From assembly GCA_002394605.1 (NCBI GenBank), contig DGUI01000008.1:1-18849 (forward strand): a DNA stretch of 18,849 nucleotides, read 5' to 3'. Position 1 is the first letter of the stretch. Every line of letters begins with the position of its first letter. Position numbers and translations under genes: made by a program. Under the pieces are notes generated by a model. The model ran no database searches. It saw only the letters and a program-made list of their open reading frames with translations, and was not told the DNA's origin. Below, in pieces: positions 1 through 7,599 of the stretch. Source of the DNA: Mageeibacillus sp. UBA4314 (GTDB lineage Bacteria; Bacillota; Clostridia; Saccharofermentanales; Saccharofermentanaceae).

Positions 1-29
1 CAAAATTGTAATTATACCGAATTAGATGT

Positions 30-64
30 AAAAGAAAATTAGGGGACCGGCGACAGCTTCCCCT
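30..64 (-). terminator. Probable rho-independent terminator after the VanZ-family gene
   Basis: Read on the minus strand, a 6-bp stem (AGGGGA with TCCCCT, positions 64-59 and 46-41) encloses a 12-nt loop that can form a further short GC pairing. It is followed at once by the T-rich stretch TAATTTTCTTTT. It begins 19 nt past the TGA stop of the VanZ-family gene, so it is well placed to end the long minus-strand gene run. The stem is short, which limits confidence. Positions 1-29 show nothing recognisable. Confidence 0.5.
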
Positions 65-82
65 CCATAGAAAATCATAAGA

Positions 83-622
83 TCATTCATTATACCTGAT
101 CTCAGTCTTACCCTTTACCTTAAGTGTTAATGTGAATATCAGTCTGATCACGAGCATCAGAAAGACTACGCCGATCATATCGATACCAACATCGACGATC
201 GAACCGCTCCTGCCGCTGACGAATAACTGATGGTATTCATCAACGACGGCATTAAGTACGCAGAACCATGTCGTAAAAATGATGCACATCTCATTATCTG
301 ATTTGATGATCTTAACGCTGCTCTCTGAATATGATCCTTCTGAAGATATCTTGTTCGTGTTGTAGATCGCACTGTATGTAAATATCGACAGAACAAGAAA
401 TTCGAACAAATGTGCACCTTTGCGGACAACGTTTGAACTGAACACATTGCCAAAGAGCTTGTTAAGCGCCTCGACGATAGCATTAGATGTCGATGATGAT
501 TCATCACCGTTCTGGTGCGAGAAATAGAATATCATGACAACACATACAATGGTCAGCAACCAGAAGATCACTGCCAGAAAAGCATTCAATTTGGATATCC
601 TAAGATTCTTACCCTTGATCAT
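83..622 (-). CDS. VanZ-family membrane protein
   Basis: This is a 179-residue membrane protein of the VanZ family, named after the teicoplanin-resistance protein VanZ; the general function of such chromosomal members is not settled. Visible family motifs are a first membrane segment (about residues 13-34) ending in FSHQNGDESS, the RKGAH motif at 67-71 leading into a second segment, a third segment around 112-127, and DEYHQ at 128-132 followed by SGRSGSIVDVGID at 136-148 running into a fourth segment (about 145-166). Length is normal for the family. The loop at about 90-110 is hydrophilic and longer than in minimal members. Its ATG lies 2 nt after the smpB stop (TAA TC ATG) and no strong ribosome binding site is visible, so translational coupling to smpB is likely. 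It is the last gene before a terminator-like hairpin. Family call is firm; no resistance role is implied. Confidence 0.88.
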   Translation of the reverse strand: MIKGKNLRISKLNAFLAVIFWLLTIVCVVMIFYFSHQNGDESSSTSNAIVEALNKLFGNVFSSNVVRKGAHLFEFLVLSIFTYSAIYNTNKISSEGSYSESSVKIIKSDNEMCIIFTTWFCVLNAVVDEYHQLFVSGRSGSIVDVGIDMIGVVFLMLVIRLIFTLTLKVKGKTEIRYNE

Positions 623-624
623 GA

Positions 625-1104
625 TTAGATTCTATCATACCTGCTCTTGTTTTTCATAGCGCGCTCGATATCGCGTTTTGCGTCCTTCTCGGACATCGCA
701 TCACGCTTGTCATAGTTCTTCTTGCCCCGTGCCAGGCCTATCTCGAACTTGACCTTACTGTCCTTAAAATAGCACTTTGTAGGCACTAATGTGAGACCTT
801 CGAGCTTTGTCTTTGAGAAGAGCTTTATTATCTCTTTCTTGTGGAGCAGGAGCTTCCTGTTCCTCATCGGATCGAGGTTATAACGGTTGCCGTTCTCATA
901 AGGGCTGATATGCACACCAATGAGCCACATCTCACCGTTCTTGACCTGGCAGTAAGAGTCCTTGAGGTTGCATTTACCTGCTCTCAGGCTCTTCACTTCT
1001 GTTCCTGAGAGTACGATGCCGCATTCATACTTATCCTCGATAAAGTAATCGTGATATGCTTTGCGGTTCTCTGCAATTATCTTTATGCCTTTTACTATAG
1101 CCAT
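625..1104 (-). CDS. smpB: SsrA-binding protein SmpB
   Basis: SmpB binds tmRNA (SsrA) and brings it to stalled ribosomes, allowing trans-translation that tags and releases the incomplete protein. The 159-residue length is typical. The N-terminal oligonucleotide-binding barrel shows GTEVKSLRAGKCNLKDSY at about 34-51 and the HISPYENGNRYNLDP region at 65-79. The C-terminal tail has the KKNYDKRDAM motif at 128-137, followed by the basic helix that enters the empty mRNA channel. The start is the ATG at 1102-1104, with AAAAGGA about 8 nt upstream. It lies 11 nt after tsaD. The ssrA RNA gene itself is not in this window. Confidence 0.97.
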   Translation of the reverse strand: MAIVKGIKIIAENRKAYHDYFIEDKYECGIVLSGTEVKSLRAGKCNLKDSYCQVKNGEMWLIGVHISPYENGNRYNLDPMRNRKLLLHKKEIIKLFSKTKLEGLTLVPTKCYFKDSKVKFEIGLARGKKNYDKRDAMSEKDAKRDIERAMKNKSRYDRI

Positions 1105-1115
1105 ATCAAATCCTT

Positions 1116-2126
1116 TTATTCTAATCTGAGAGACGGACGTGCATTAAGATCCAGTCCCGCTCTGACTCCGTTAATATACTCGTAATAACCGCAACTTGCA
1201 ATCATTACCGCATTATCGGTACAAAGATCCAGCCTTGGATAATACAGCGTCAGACCTTCCCTGTCCTTGATATCATCAAACTTTCTCCTGATAAAGGAGT
1301 TGGCAGCAACGCCGCCTGCAAGACATATCTTCTTTATACCGGTCTCTTCTACTGCCAACAGCACATGATCTGTCAGATACTTGGCGATATGCGCCTGATA
1401 ACTTGCCGTAAAATCATTGATGTTGATCTCCGTCCCCTTCATCTTGGCTTCATTAATGATGTTAAGTGCATTGGTCTTGATCCCCGAGAAAGAGAAATCG
1501 AACCTGTCGCTGGTCCTTGGAACGGAGAACTTATAAGCATTGACGTCTCCTCCCTGCCCCGCCTTGTCCATCTTGGGACCGCCCGGATAACCAAGTCCGA
1601 TCACGCGTGCGATCTTATCGAAAGCTTCACCTGCAGCATCATCGAGTGTCTTGCCGATTATCTCCATATTACAGTAATCATTGACCTTAACGATCATGGT
1701 GTTGCCGCCGCTGACAAGAAGCGTCAGGAATGGAGGTTCGAGTTCCGGGAAACATATGTAATTAGCTGCTATATGCCCTTTAAGATGATGTACGGGAATA
1801 AGCGGTTTGCCGGACACGTGCGACAGCGCTTTCGCGAAGTTGACTCCGACAAGAAGTGCTCCGACAAGTCCCGGACCGTAAGTAACGGCGATCCCGTCGA
1901 TGTCGTTAAGTTCAACGCCGGCATCATCCAGAGCCTTCTGAACTGTAGGATAAATGGCATCGATATGCATCCTTGAAGCAAGCTCGGGAACTACTCCGCC
2001 AAACTGCATGTGAAAGTCAGCCTGCGAGGCAATGACATTGGACAGCACTTCCCTTCCGTTGCGGACTATGGAAGCTGCTGTCTCATCACATGAGCTCTCA
2101 ATGCCGAGTATCAACACATCACTCAT
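1116..2126 (-). CDS. tsaD: tRNA N6-threonylcarbamoyladenosine transferase TsaD
   Basis: TsaD (formerly Gcp/YgjD) transfers the threonylcarbamoyl group from TC-AMP to A37 of tRNAs that read ANN codons, working with TsaB and TsaE; neither partner is in this window. The protein is complete at 336 residues. It carries ILGIESSCDETAASIV at 6-21 (ASKHA phosphate-binding region), VVPELASRMH at 45-54, metal-binding HHLKGH at 113-118, LVSGGNT at 137-143, an AFDKIARVIGLGYPGGP segment, the FSFSGIKT motif, and TDNA with the late metal-ligand Asp at about 304. The start is the ATG at 2124-2126, 2 nt after the stop of the upstream hydrolase-fold gene (TGA TC ATG). It forms a tight tail-end cluster with smpB and the VanZ-family gene. 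Confidence 0.97.
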   Translation of the reverse strand: MSDVLILGIESSCDETAASIVRNGREVLSNVIASQADFHMQFGGVVPELASRMHIDAIYPTVQKALDDAGVELNDIDGIAVTYGPGLVGALLVGVNFAKALSHVSGKPLIPVHHLKGHIAANYICFPELEPPFLTLLVSGGNTMIVKVNDYCNMEIIGKTLDDAAGEAFDKIARVIGLGYPGGPKMDKAGQGGDVNAYKFSVPRTSDRFDFSFSGIKTNALNIINEAKMKGTEININDFTASYQAHIAKYLTDHVLLAVEETGIKKICLAGGVAANSFIRRKFDDIKDREGLTLYYPRLDLCTDNAVMIASCGYYEYINGVRAGLDLNARPSLRLE

Positions 2127-2128
2127 GA

Positions 2129-3154
2129 TCAGTTCTCCCTCGCGAAGAATGTAGTCAGATAATTGTTGATCGCTTCAATGTATTCTGCTTTATTGATAGT
2201 GTATTCCTCAAGATATCCGGCACCTGAGATCATCTTCGTCTCAGTAAGGTTGGCAGACAACCTGTTACGTTCGTTAATGATCTGATTGATCCTGTCTGCA
2301 CCTATGAAAGTGTCGTGACCGCCGTAGATTATGCACACAGGGACGGGTAGCCTTGCGATCGATGAAGCAAGGTTTACTTCGCTCTCCCCTGCCGACAGCC
2401 TGATGGCATAAGGAACAAAGTACTGGGTAACAAAACCGAGGAATTCCCTGCTCCTGACGATCGGCTTAATGTAGTCATCTGTGCTCTTGGCCGGGGAATC
2501 GAGGATGATCCCGGAGACATAATCCCTGTAGAAACCGAGTTCTTGAATATTAGTGCTGTACTTCTTGAGTTCAGCTTCAGTAACATCAGACGGCGGAAGA
2601 TTATTATAGGCGATTACCGAAGATGAACATCCTGTTCCGATCCCGTAAAGGATTACATCGGTAGTAACAGATATCTGCTTGACTATGGAGATCGCGCCAA
2701 GGACATCCTGCCATTCAAGATACCCGTAGCCTGATATGTCACCGTTTGAGTCACCGCTGTTGCGCTGGTCAAAAAGAAAGACGTTGTACCCGGAATCAAG
2801 CCAGTTCTCCACCATATCGATCATGGTAACTCCGAAAGGAAGCCTGTTGGAACCCGTATCATGTACAACGATTATCGTAGTAACGGGATTCTTGGTCTTA
2901 AAGAACCAGCCTGACAGGTTTGTCTGTCCGTCAGCAGACTGGAAACTGCAGTTGCTGTAAGGCGGCAGAACATTGGAAGGAACGTTAGATACATAATTCC
3001 TGTCGATATTCATGAGACGGTTGGCAGAAGTAACCGTAAGCACTATTATAACAATAAGTATCGTAGCGATGATACTCAGTACTAGTGCGGCTTTTGTTAT
3101 GAAGCTGCCGCCTGATCTCTTGGATCTGCGCGTGTAAGACGAATCAAGACTCAT
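2129..3154 (-). CDS. Membrane-anchored alpha/beta-hydrolase-fold protein, probably catalytically dead or altered
   Basis: This 341-residue protein has a basic N-terminus, one membrane segment (about 22-44) and then an alpha/beta-hydrolase-fold domain predicted to lie outside the membrane. Fold landmarks are the strand and oxyanion-type region IIVVHDTGSNR (94-104), FLFDQRNSGDSNG (126-138), the nucleophile-elbow region YGIGTGCSSS (170-179), IILDSPAKSTDDYI (216-229), the acid-bearing strand VCIIYGGHDTF (273-283) and the C-terminal ISGAGYLEEY (309-318). Compared with the usual G-x-S-x-G elbow and GAGH loop of this family, the nucleophile position is Gly173 and the His position is Tyr314, while Asp281 is kept. 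This argues for a pseudoenzyme or a changed mechanism rather than an ordinary esterase. Neighbours are the corA-like gene (4-nt gap upstream) and tsaD (2-nt gap downstream). Fold assignment is confident; activity and substrate are unknown. Confidence 0.85.
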   Translation of the reverse strand: MSLDSSYTRRSKRSGGSFITKAALVLSIIATILIVIIVLTVTSANRLMNIDRNYVSNVPSNVLPPYSNCSFQSADGQTNLSGWFFKTKNPVTTIIVVHDTGSNRLPFGVTMIDMVENWLDSGYNVFLFDQRNSGDSNGDISGYGYLEWQDVLGAISIVKQISVTTDVILYGIGTGCSSSVIAYNNLPPSDVTEAELKKYSTNIQELGFYRDYVSGIILDSPAKSTDDYIKPIVRSREFLGFVTQYFVPYAIRLSAGESEVNLASSIARLPVPVCIIYGGHDTFIGADRINQIINERNRLSANLTETKMISGAGYLEEYTINKAEYIEAINNYLTTFFAREN

Positions 3155-3158
3155 GGTA

Positions 3159-4136
3159 TTACAACATCTTCTTCTTTTTCATTATGATGATACTGGCGAT
3201 CAGGCTTATGACGGAAGCTGACGTCAGTATAATAAAAGGTACCGGATTCTCGGCAAAACCCGTGTCCCAGGGCATGGGGCAGTTCTGTCCGAAGAAGCTG
3301 CCGATCAGGTCAGGTATGGTCAGACAGATCGTCGCCGCTGCAAGCACCTTCATTATCGAGTTCAGGTTGTTATCGATGATCGAACTGTATACATCAAGTG
3401 TACCGTTAACGATATTTGCGTATATCGTTGCCATCTCGTGAGCCTGCTTATACTCGATGACGACATCCTCCAGGAGATCCTCATCCTCATCGTAGAGCTT
3501 GACTGTCCTTCCCCTCATCAGCTTCTCAAGAACACCCTCGTTCGATTTGAGTGATGACGTGAAATAGATGAGTGACTTTGCAAGGGCAAGGAGTTTATAC
3601 AGGTCATTATTGCTGATCGATTTGGCAAGCTCGGTCTCGGCGACTTCCAATGTCTTGTCGATGAACCGCAGGAGACGCAAGTAATCCTTGGCAACAGCAT
3701 AAAGGATCTGGATAGTGAACCTTGTCCTGAACGGAATAAAGAGGTCCTTGATCCTGTTCTCTATGAACTGGTCGATAATGGAAGCCTTGCGCAGCGATAC
3801 CGTAATGATGTTCTTGTCAGTCAGGATAATGCCGAGAGGCGCTGTTTCATATCTGGTAATATCCTTCTCTCGCTTAGTGTAAGGAATGTCTATGATGACC
3901 AGGACATTGCCCGTGTCGTCATCATAGTCGATACGCGGTCTCTCCTCTTCATCCAAGGGATATCTTAGAAATTCCTGAGGAACGTTAAGCTCTGTCTCAA
4001 CTCTCGAGATCTCGGCTTCAGTCGGAGAATACATGTTGATCCAGGTATCAGGAGCTATCGTGTCAGTCTCTTTAGTCTTATATATAGAACGGTTGCCGAT
4101 CTGCTTATACTCATCTGAACTGTAGATATTAAGCAT
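3159..4136 (-). CDS. CorA-like divalent cation transporter with a GQN variant signature
   Basis: This is a 325-residue CorA/MIT-family inner-membrane protein, a family that moves Mg2+ or related divalent cations as a pentamer. The N-terminal soluble domain (about 1-245) is acidic with long helices, including the run around 145-260 that forms the stalk helix. Two C-terminal membrane segments follow at about 262-282 and 299-319, ending in a Lys-rich cytosolic tail. The signature after the first segment is FFGQNCPMP (281-289), so residues 283-285 are GQN rather than the near-invariant GMN; the downstream MP is kept. The start ATG (4134-4136) has a good GGAGG five nt upstream. A 66-nt gap separates it from dut and may hold a weak promoter. 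Family call is firm; the transported ion cannot be told from sequence. Confidence 0.88.
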   Translation of the reverse strand: MLNIYSSDEYKQIGNRSIYKTKETDTIAPDTWINMYSPTEAEISRVETELNVPQEFLRYPLDEEERPRIDYDDDTGNVLVIIDIPYTKREKDITRYETAPLGIILTDKNIITVSLRKASIIDQFIENRIKDLFIPFRTRFTIQILYAVAKDYLRLLRFIDKTLEVAETELAKSISNNDLYKLLALAKSLIYFTSSLKSNEGVLEKLMRGRTVKLYDEDEDLLEDVVIEYKQAHEMATIYANIVNGTLDVYSSIIDNNLNSIMKVLAAATICLTIPDLIGSFFGQNCPMPWDTGFAENPVPFIILTSASVISLIASIIIMKKKKML

Positions 4137-4166
4137 ACTAACCTCCGCTCCGACTGAATCTAGAGA

Positions 4167-4195
4167 ATTTTATCATTTTTTTTAGGTTATTTCTA
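4167..4195 (-). promoter_or_regulatory. Weak candidate promoter for the corA-like gene
   Basis: In the 66-nt gap between dut and the corA-like gene, the minus strand reads TGATAAAAT, an extended -10 (TGn then TAAAAT at 4172-4167). At 17-nt spacing the -35 position holds only TAGAAA (4195-4190), a poor match. It would give a leader of roughly 25 nt ending at the GGAGG before the ATG. No terminator with a T-run on the minus strand is seen in this gap, so read-through from dut remains likely. Confidence 0.3.
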
Positions 4196-4202
4196 CCTGA
4201 AG

Positions 4203-4706
4203 TCAGCCAATGCCGGTGGATCCGAACCCGCCGCCTCTGTTAGTGCCGATGTTATCAACGGAATCGACAACAACAGGCTTGCAGTACTCTACTTTCGCGA
4301 TGACCATCTGGGCGACCCGATCTCCCCTGCAGATCTTGTAAGTACCGTGCTTTACACCCTTGTCATTAAGAGTAAAAGGCTCGTCTTCAGATGCGTCTTC
4401 CCTGACGGATGCGTTATAGATTATTACATTGACTTCATCTCGGTAACCACAGTCAATGGTTCCGGGAGAATTAGGGACTCTTAATGGAGTCTTCAGCGAG
4501 ATGCCGCTCCTGGGCCTGATCTGTACTTCGTAACCATACGGGATAGCCATCTTAAGACCTGTCGGGACAAGTACAGAGCATCCCGGTCTGACGATCACGT
4601 CTTCTGCTGCATAGATATCCATTCCGGCATCGCCGTCATTGGCATACTTGGGGATCACGGCATGTTCCCTGCACTTTGATATGGGTAGTTCGATCTTATC
4701 TGACAT
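4203..4706 (-). CDS. dut: Deoxyuridine 5'-triphosphate nucleotidohydrolase (dUTPase)
   Basis: dUTPase hydrolyses dUTP to dUMP and pyrophosphate, keeping uracil out of DNA and supplying dUMP for thymidylate synthesis. All five trimeric-dUTPase motifs are present in order: I AGMDIYA (27-33), II RPRSG (64-68), III GTIDCGYRDEV (82-92) with the catalytic Asp and the uracil-site Tyr, IV RGDRVAQMV (127-135), and V NRGGGFGSTG (156-165), the flexible C-terminal lid. At 167 residues it is somewhat longer than common bacterial forms. The extra length lies between motifs III and IV (about 99-126), an acidic then basic loop. The start ATG has AAAGGCGG upstream. It lies 15 nt after the U32 gene and is likely co-transcribed with it. 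Confidence 0.96.
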   Translation of the reverse strand: MSDKIELPISKCREHAVIPKYANDGDAGMDIYAAEDVIVRPGCSVLVPTGLKMAIPYGYEVQIRPRSGISLKTPLRVPNSPGTIDCGYRDEVNVIIYNASVREDASEDEPFTLNDKGVKHGTYKICRGDRVAQMVIAKVEYCKPVVVDSVDNIGTNRGGGFGSTGIG

Positions 4707-4721
4707 GATGGACCGCCTTTC

Positions 4722-7037
4722 TTACAGAATTGTAGTATTGATGATAACGTCGAAGCCGAGATCCGCAATATCCTGTGCAGTATCATCATCAACAGGGTTC
4801 TTGCATGCACCGTAGATGACCGAAGAGCAATCAACGGATCTGGGTACGATCGTCACCTGATCATCCATGTTGTTTCCTGTCATCTGCCATTTGCCGCGAT
4901 CATAACACTGACCGCACTTGACCTTGTTGCCTCCAACAGCACAGAAATCCGACTGCATCCACGGAATGGGACCTGCAGAATGAACAATGATGGATGCATC
5001 AGCACCGGACGAGCCAAGAAGGTCTTTTATCTCACCTGTGGACAATTCATGCGAGAGGGATATGTAACCACAGCCTGAGGCGGCATATTCCAGCGATCTT
5101 GTATTATGGATATTGGATCCGGGCGAGATCATATGTGTAAATCCCAGACCTTCAAGCTTAGTATTCTCTCCGAACACCCTGCAGTCCATATAATAGATCT
5201 TAGTATCCGGAAGTTCGTTCCTGATGATGGCAGCGGCGTCACGTATCTTATCGGAAACTTCATCGTGGTACAGGTCAGGCAGCAGGATGCAGAGCTCATA
5301 CTGTCCGTTCCTGATGAACCTGATGATATTCTCACGGACAGCCTTGATGATGATCTCCATGGCACTGAAAGCGTAGATATCGGCACCTGCCTCAACCACA
5401 TCGAAATCATCCTTTACACATGGATACGTATACATAGTCCTAATGACTCCGGGTGTCCTGTCAAGCCCGATGTTTACAGGTGGCACGAAAGCGCCTATCA
5501 CAGCCCTGTCGTAATTGTAATCGAGTTCGGATATCAACTGATCTGTCACGCCTCTTCTAAGCTCATTTATGAGGCTTACAGGACACAAAGCAGTATCAGG
5601 TCCCGTGAAGTAGACCTGTGATGCACGGAAAGGAGTATCTCCAAGCTTGTTAAGCTGTGCAACGATCCTGTCCTTCCCAAGGGGTTCACCGCCAAAATCA
5701 GCCGGCAGATCGACTTCATATTCGGCAAATGTATTGGCATTCATGCCGTCATTTATCATCGCATTGCAAACGATCGAACCGGATGTTATGTCAACGGATA
5801 AAGTGATATCAGTCTTGCGCTTCATAGCTGCAGGGATCTCGGTCTTATGTCCCATCAGATATACTTTCAGTCCGGGCTCGAGCTTGGATATCATATCCGG
5901 ATGCAATCCTTTGACTGCAATGGAGCCTGGCATCTCATGGATCTTCCCCACCGGGAATGAACAGATCTCTTTGTCAGATCTTCTTATCGACAGATAATCA
6001 CCCTTGTCAGGCAGAATGAACGAATCAGACATCTTGAGCGTAACAGTACCCTTTTTGCTGTCTGACGAAGTGATCTTACCTATCATGAGACCGTATTTGC
6101 CTACATGTTCACCGGACAGGAAGCCGTTCTCTTTTTTGCCTTTAAGGAACTGTGATGTATAAGAACCGCCCCTGTTGAAATTGACGAGAAGAGAATCTGT
6201 AACTTCCTTAACAACAGATTCATCAAGAGTACCGGCATAATAAGAATCGATCAGTTTCCTGTAGCTGTAAACTGCAGACTTGACGTAATTGACATCGCGC
6301 ATCCTTCCTTCGATCTTAAGTGAAGCAACGCCGCTCCTGATAAGATCGGATAGATACGAGCAAACATCTCTGTCCTTGGGAGACAGAAGATGACCTTTCC
6401 TTACAGTTCTGCCATCTGACATAAGAGAGTACTCTTCCCTGCACGGCTGGGCGCATACGCCTCTGTTGCCGCTCCTTGAACCGCTCCTGTTCATTGCCGA
6501 GAACAGGCACAATCCGGAATAGCAGACGCATACCGCGCCATGAGCGAAGACTTCAGTCTCCATGTTGTATCTTGAAGCAGCCTTAGTCCTTGCAGCGATC
6601 TCTCGGACTGACATTTCGCGGGGCAGGACAACGCGGCTGAACCCGAGTTCGGAAAGGCTCTTAAAGTCCATATCGGTAAAAACATTCATCTGTGTGCTGC
6701 AATGCAGAGGGATCTCCGGATATCGTGAGTGGATCATGCGTGCGAGTCCGATATCTTGGATCAGTATGCCGTCGCATCCGGATTCATATGCGGTAACAGC
6801 CGTAGCAACGGCATCTTCCATCTCGGCATCGCCTACTAGAGTGTTAAGGGTAAGATATATCTTAGAACCTCTGTGATGACAGTATCTTGCGCCCTCCCTG
6901 AATTCATCGGGCATGAAATTGGCGGCATTGATCCTTGCATTAAAAGCAGACAGACCGCAATAAACAGCATCTGCACCGTAATCGACCGCAGCCTTGAGGA
7001 TCTCAAGATTACCTGCAGGGGCAAGGAGTTCAATCAT
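4722..7037 (-). CDS. U32-family protein, probable RNA hydroxylation factor (RlhA/TrhP type)
   Basis: This 771-residue protein belongs to peptidase family U32. Despite the name, studied bacterial members such as RlhA and TrhP are needed for hydroxylation of 23S rRNA or tRNA wobble uridine, using prephenate-linked chemistry and probably an iron-sulfur cluster. The N-terminal domain opens with ELLAPAGNLEILKAAVDYG (3-21) and DAVYCG. The U32 signature runs from Glu162 to Ser180 with Cys170, Cys172 and Cys177, followed by NRGVCAQPC (191-199) with Cys195 and Cys199. A middle region (about 410-510) with KLGDTPFRAS fits the DUF3656 'collagenase' domain. The C-terminal third resembles a second U32-like half and ends with a Cys cluster (FCAVGG...KCGQCYDRGK). 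Its ATG overlaps the end of the ZapA-domain gene by 8 bp. Which RNA it modifies cannot be decided here. Confidence 0.88.
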   Translation of the reverse strand: MIELLAPAGNLEILKAAVDYGADAVYCGLSAFNARINAANFMPDEFREGARYCHHRGSKIYLTLNTLVGDAEMEDAVATAVTAYESGCDGILIQDIGLARMIHSRYPEIPLHCSTQMNVFTDMDFKSLSELGFSRVVLPREMSVREIAARTKAASRYNMETEVFAHGAVCVCYSGLCLFSAMNRSGSRSGNRGVCAQPCREEYSLMSDGRTVRKGHLLSPKDRDVCSYLSDLIRSGVASLKIEGRMRDVNYVKSAVYSYRKLIDSYYAGTLDESVVKEVTDSLLVNFNRGGSYTSQFLKGKKENGFLSGEHVGKYGLMIGKITSSDSKKGTVTLKMSDSFILPDKGDYLSIRRSDKEICSFPVGKIHEMPGSIAVKGLHPDMISKLEPGLKVYLMGHKTEIPAAMKRKTDITLSVDITSGSIVCNAMINDGMNANTFAEYEVDLPADFGGEPLGKDRIVAQLNKLGDTPFRASQVYFTGPDTALCPVSLINELRRGVTDQLISELDYNYDRAVIGAFVPPVNIGLDRTPGVIRTMYTYPCVKDDFDVVEAGADIYAFSAMEIIIKAVRENIIRFIRNGQYELCILLPDLYHDEVSDKIRDAAAIIRNELPDTKIYYMDCRVFGENTKLEGLGFTHMISPGSNIHNTRSLEYAASGCGYISLSHELSTGEIKDLLGSSGADASIIVHSAGPIPWMQSDFCAVGGNKVKCGQCYDRGKWQMTGNNMDDQVTIVPRSVDCSSVIYGACKNPVDDDTAQDIADLGFDVIINTTIL

Positions 7038-7584
7038 TTATGTCACCGTCATTACCAAATGACAATTTCTCCATCGGAGTAGGCTCGGATACGTTCTTCT
7101 CTTCGTTAATGAAATCCTTTTGTTTGTAGTACATGAGCTCCGTCCTCATCTCTGACAGTTCTTCCTTAAGCGTCAGATACCTGTTGCAGCTCTCGATGAG
7201 GGACAGGATCGCTGTCTTGTTAGTCGCGATATAAGGGTTATTCTCTTTGGTCTCGCTATAGATCTCATCAGCAAGCTCAGCCACCTTGCGTATCCTGGCT
7301 TCCGTAATATCCTCTGTCGAGCCGAGCAGATATGTATTGTCACCTATCGTAACAGTTACACGCTTGGACAAGGGATCAGGCTTGGATTCGTCAGGCTTCT
7401 TTTTCTTGGCGATCTTCTCTTCAAGGGTATCCTGCTTAACCGGCTTCGTAACTTCAGCTGCAAGCGAATCAGCCCTGTAACGCTGCTCATAGCTGACCAT
7501 GGCAGGCATAGTCTTATCCTTGCGTTTTTTGAGATTATTATCGGAATACTTACCTAAGATACTCGTGTTGTTAGACTTCTTCAT
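7030..7584 (-). CDS. ZapA-domain cell division protein with basic N-terminal extension
   Basis: ZapA binds FtsZ and promotes Z-ring bundling at mid-cell. The ZapA domain spans about residues 74-155, beginning KRVTVTIGDNTYLLGSTED and continuing through the helix IRKVAELADEIYSE and the coiled-coil region NKTAILSLIESCNRYLTLKEEL. Typical ZapA proteins are about 85-110 residues, so this 184-residue protein carries a roughly 73-residue extension rich in Lys (for example KKRKDK and KKKKPDESK) and a short acidic tail. The start used is the ATG at 7582-7584, with GAGGG five to six nt upstream. A second ATG at 7507-7509 (Met26) also has AAGGA seven nt upstream, so a shorter product is possible. The stop overlaps the U32 start by 8 bp, and the gene follows rsmA after a 15-nt gap. 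Confidence 0.83.
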   Translation of the reverse strand: MKKSNNTSILGKYSDNNLKKRKDKTMPAMVSYEQRYRADSLAAEVTKPVKQDTLEEKIAKKKKPDESKPDPLSKRVTVTIGDNTYLLGSTEDITEARIRKVAELADEIYSETKENNPYIATNKTAILSLIESCNRYLTLKEELSEMRTELMYYKQKDFINEEKNVSEPTPMEKLSFGNDGDIND

Positions 7585-7599
7585 AGATCCCTCACAAAA

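Noticed and set aside
1..82. ssrA (tmRNA) gene next to smpB
   Set aside because: smpB is separated from the window edge by the VanZ-family gene, and the remaining 82 nt hold only a terminator-like hairpin with no tmRNA ends.
1365..1976. Open frame of 203 codons on the plus strand, opposite tsaD
   Set aside because: It lies wholly antisense to the well-supported tsaD, its translation has no recognisable domain, and it has no independent support.
4179..4195. Hairpin AGGT...ACCT beside an A/T run in the dut to corA-like gap, as a terminator
   Set aside because: The stem is only four base pairs, and on the minus strand the adjacent run is A rather than T, so it cannot end the minus-strand transcript.
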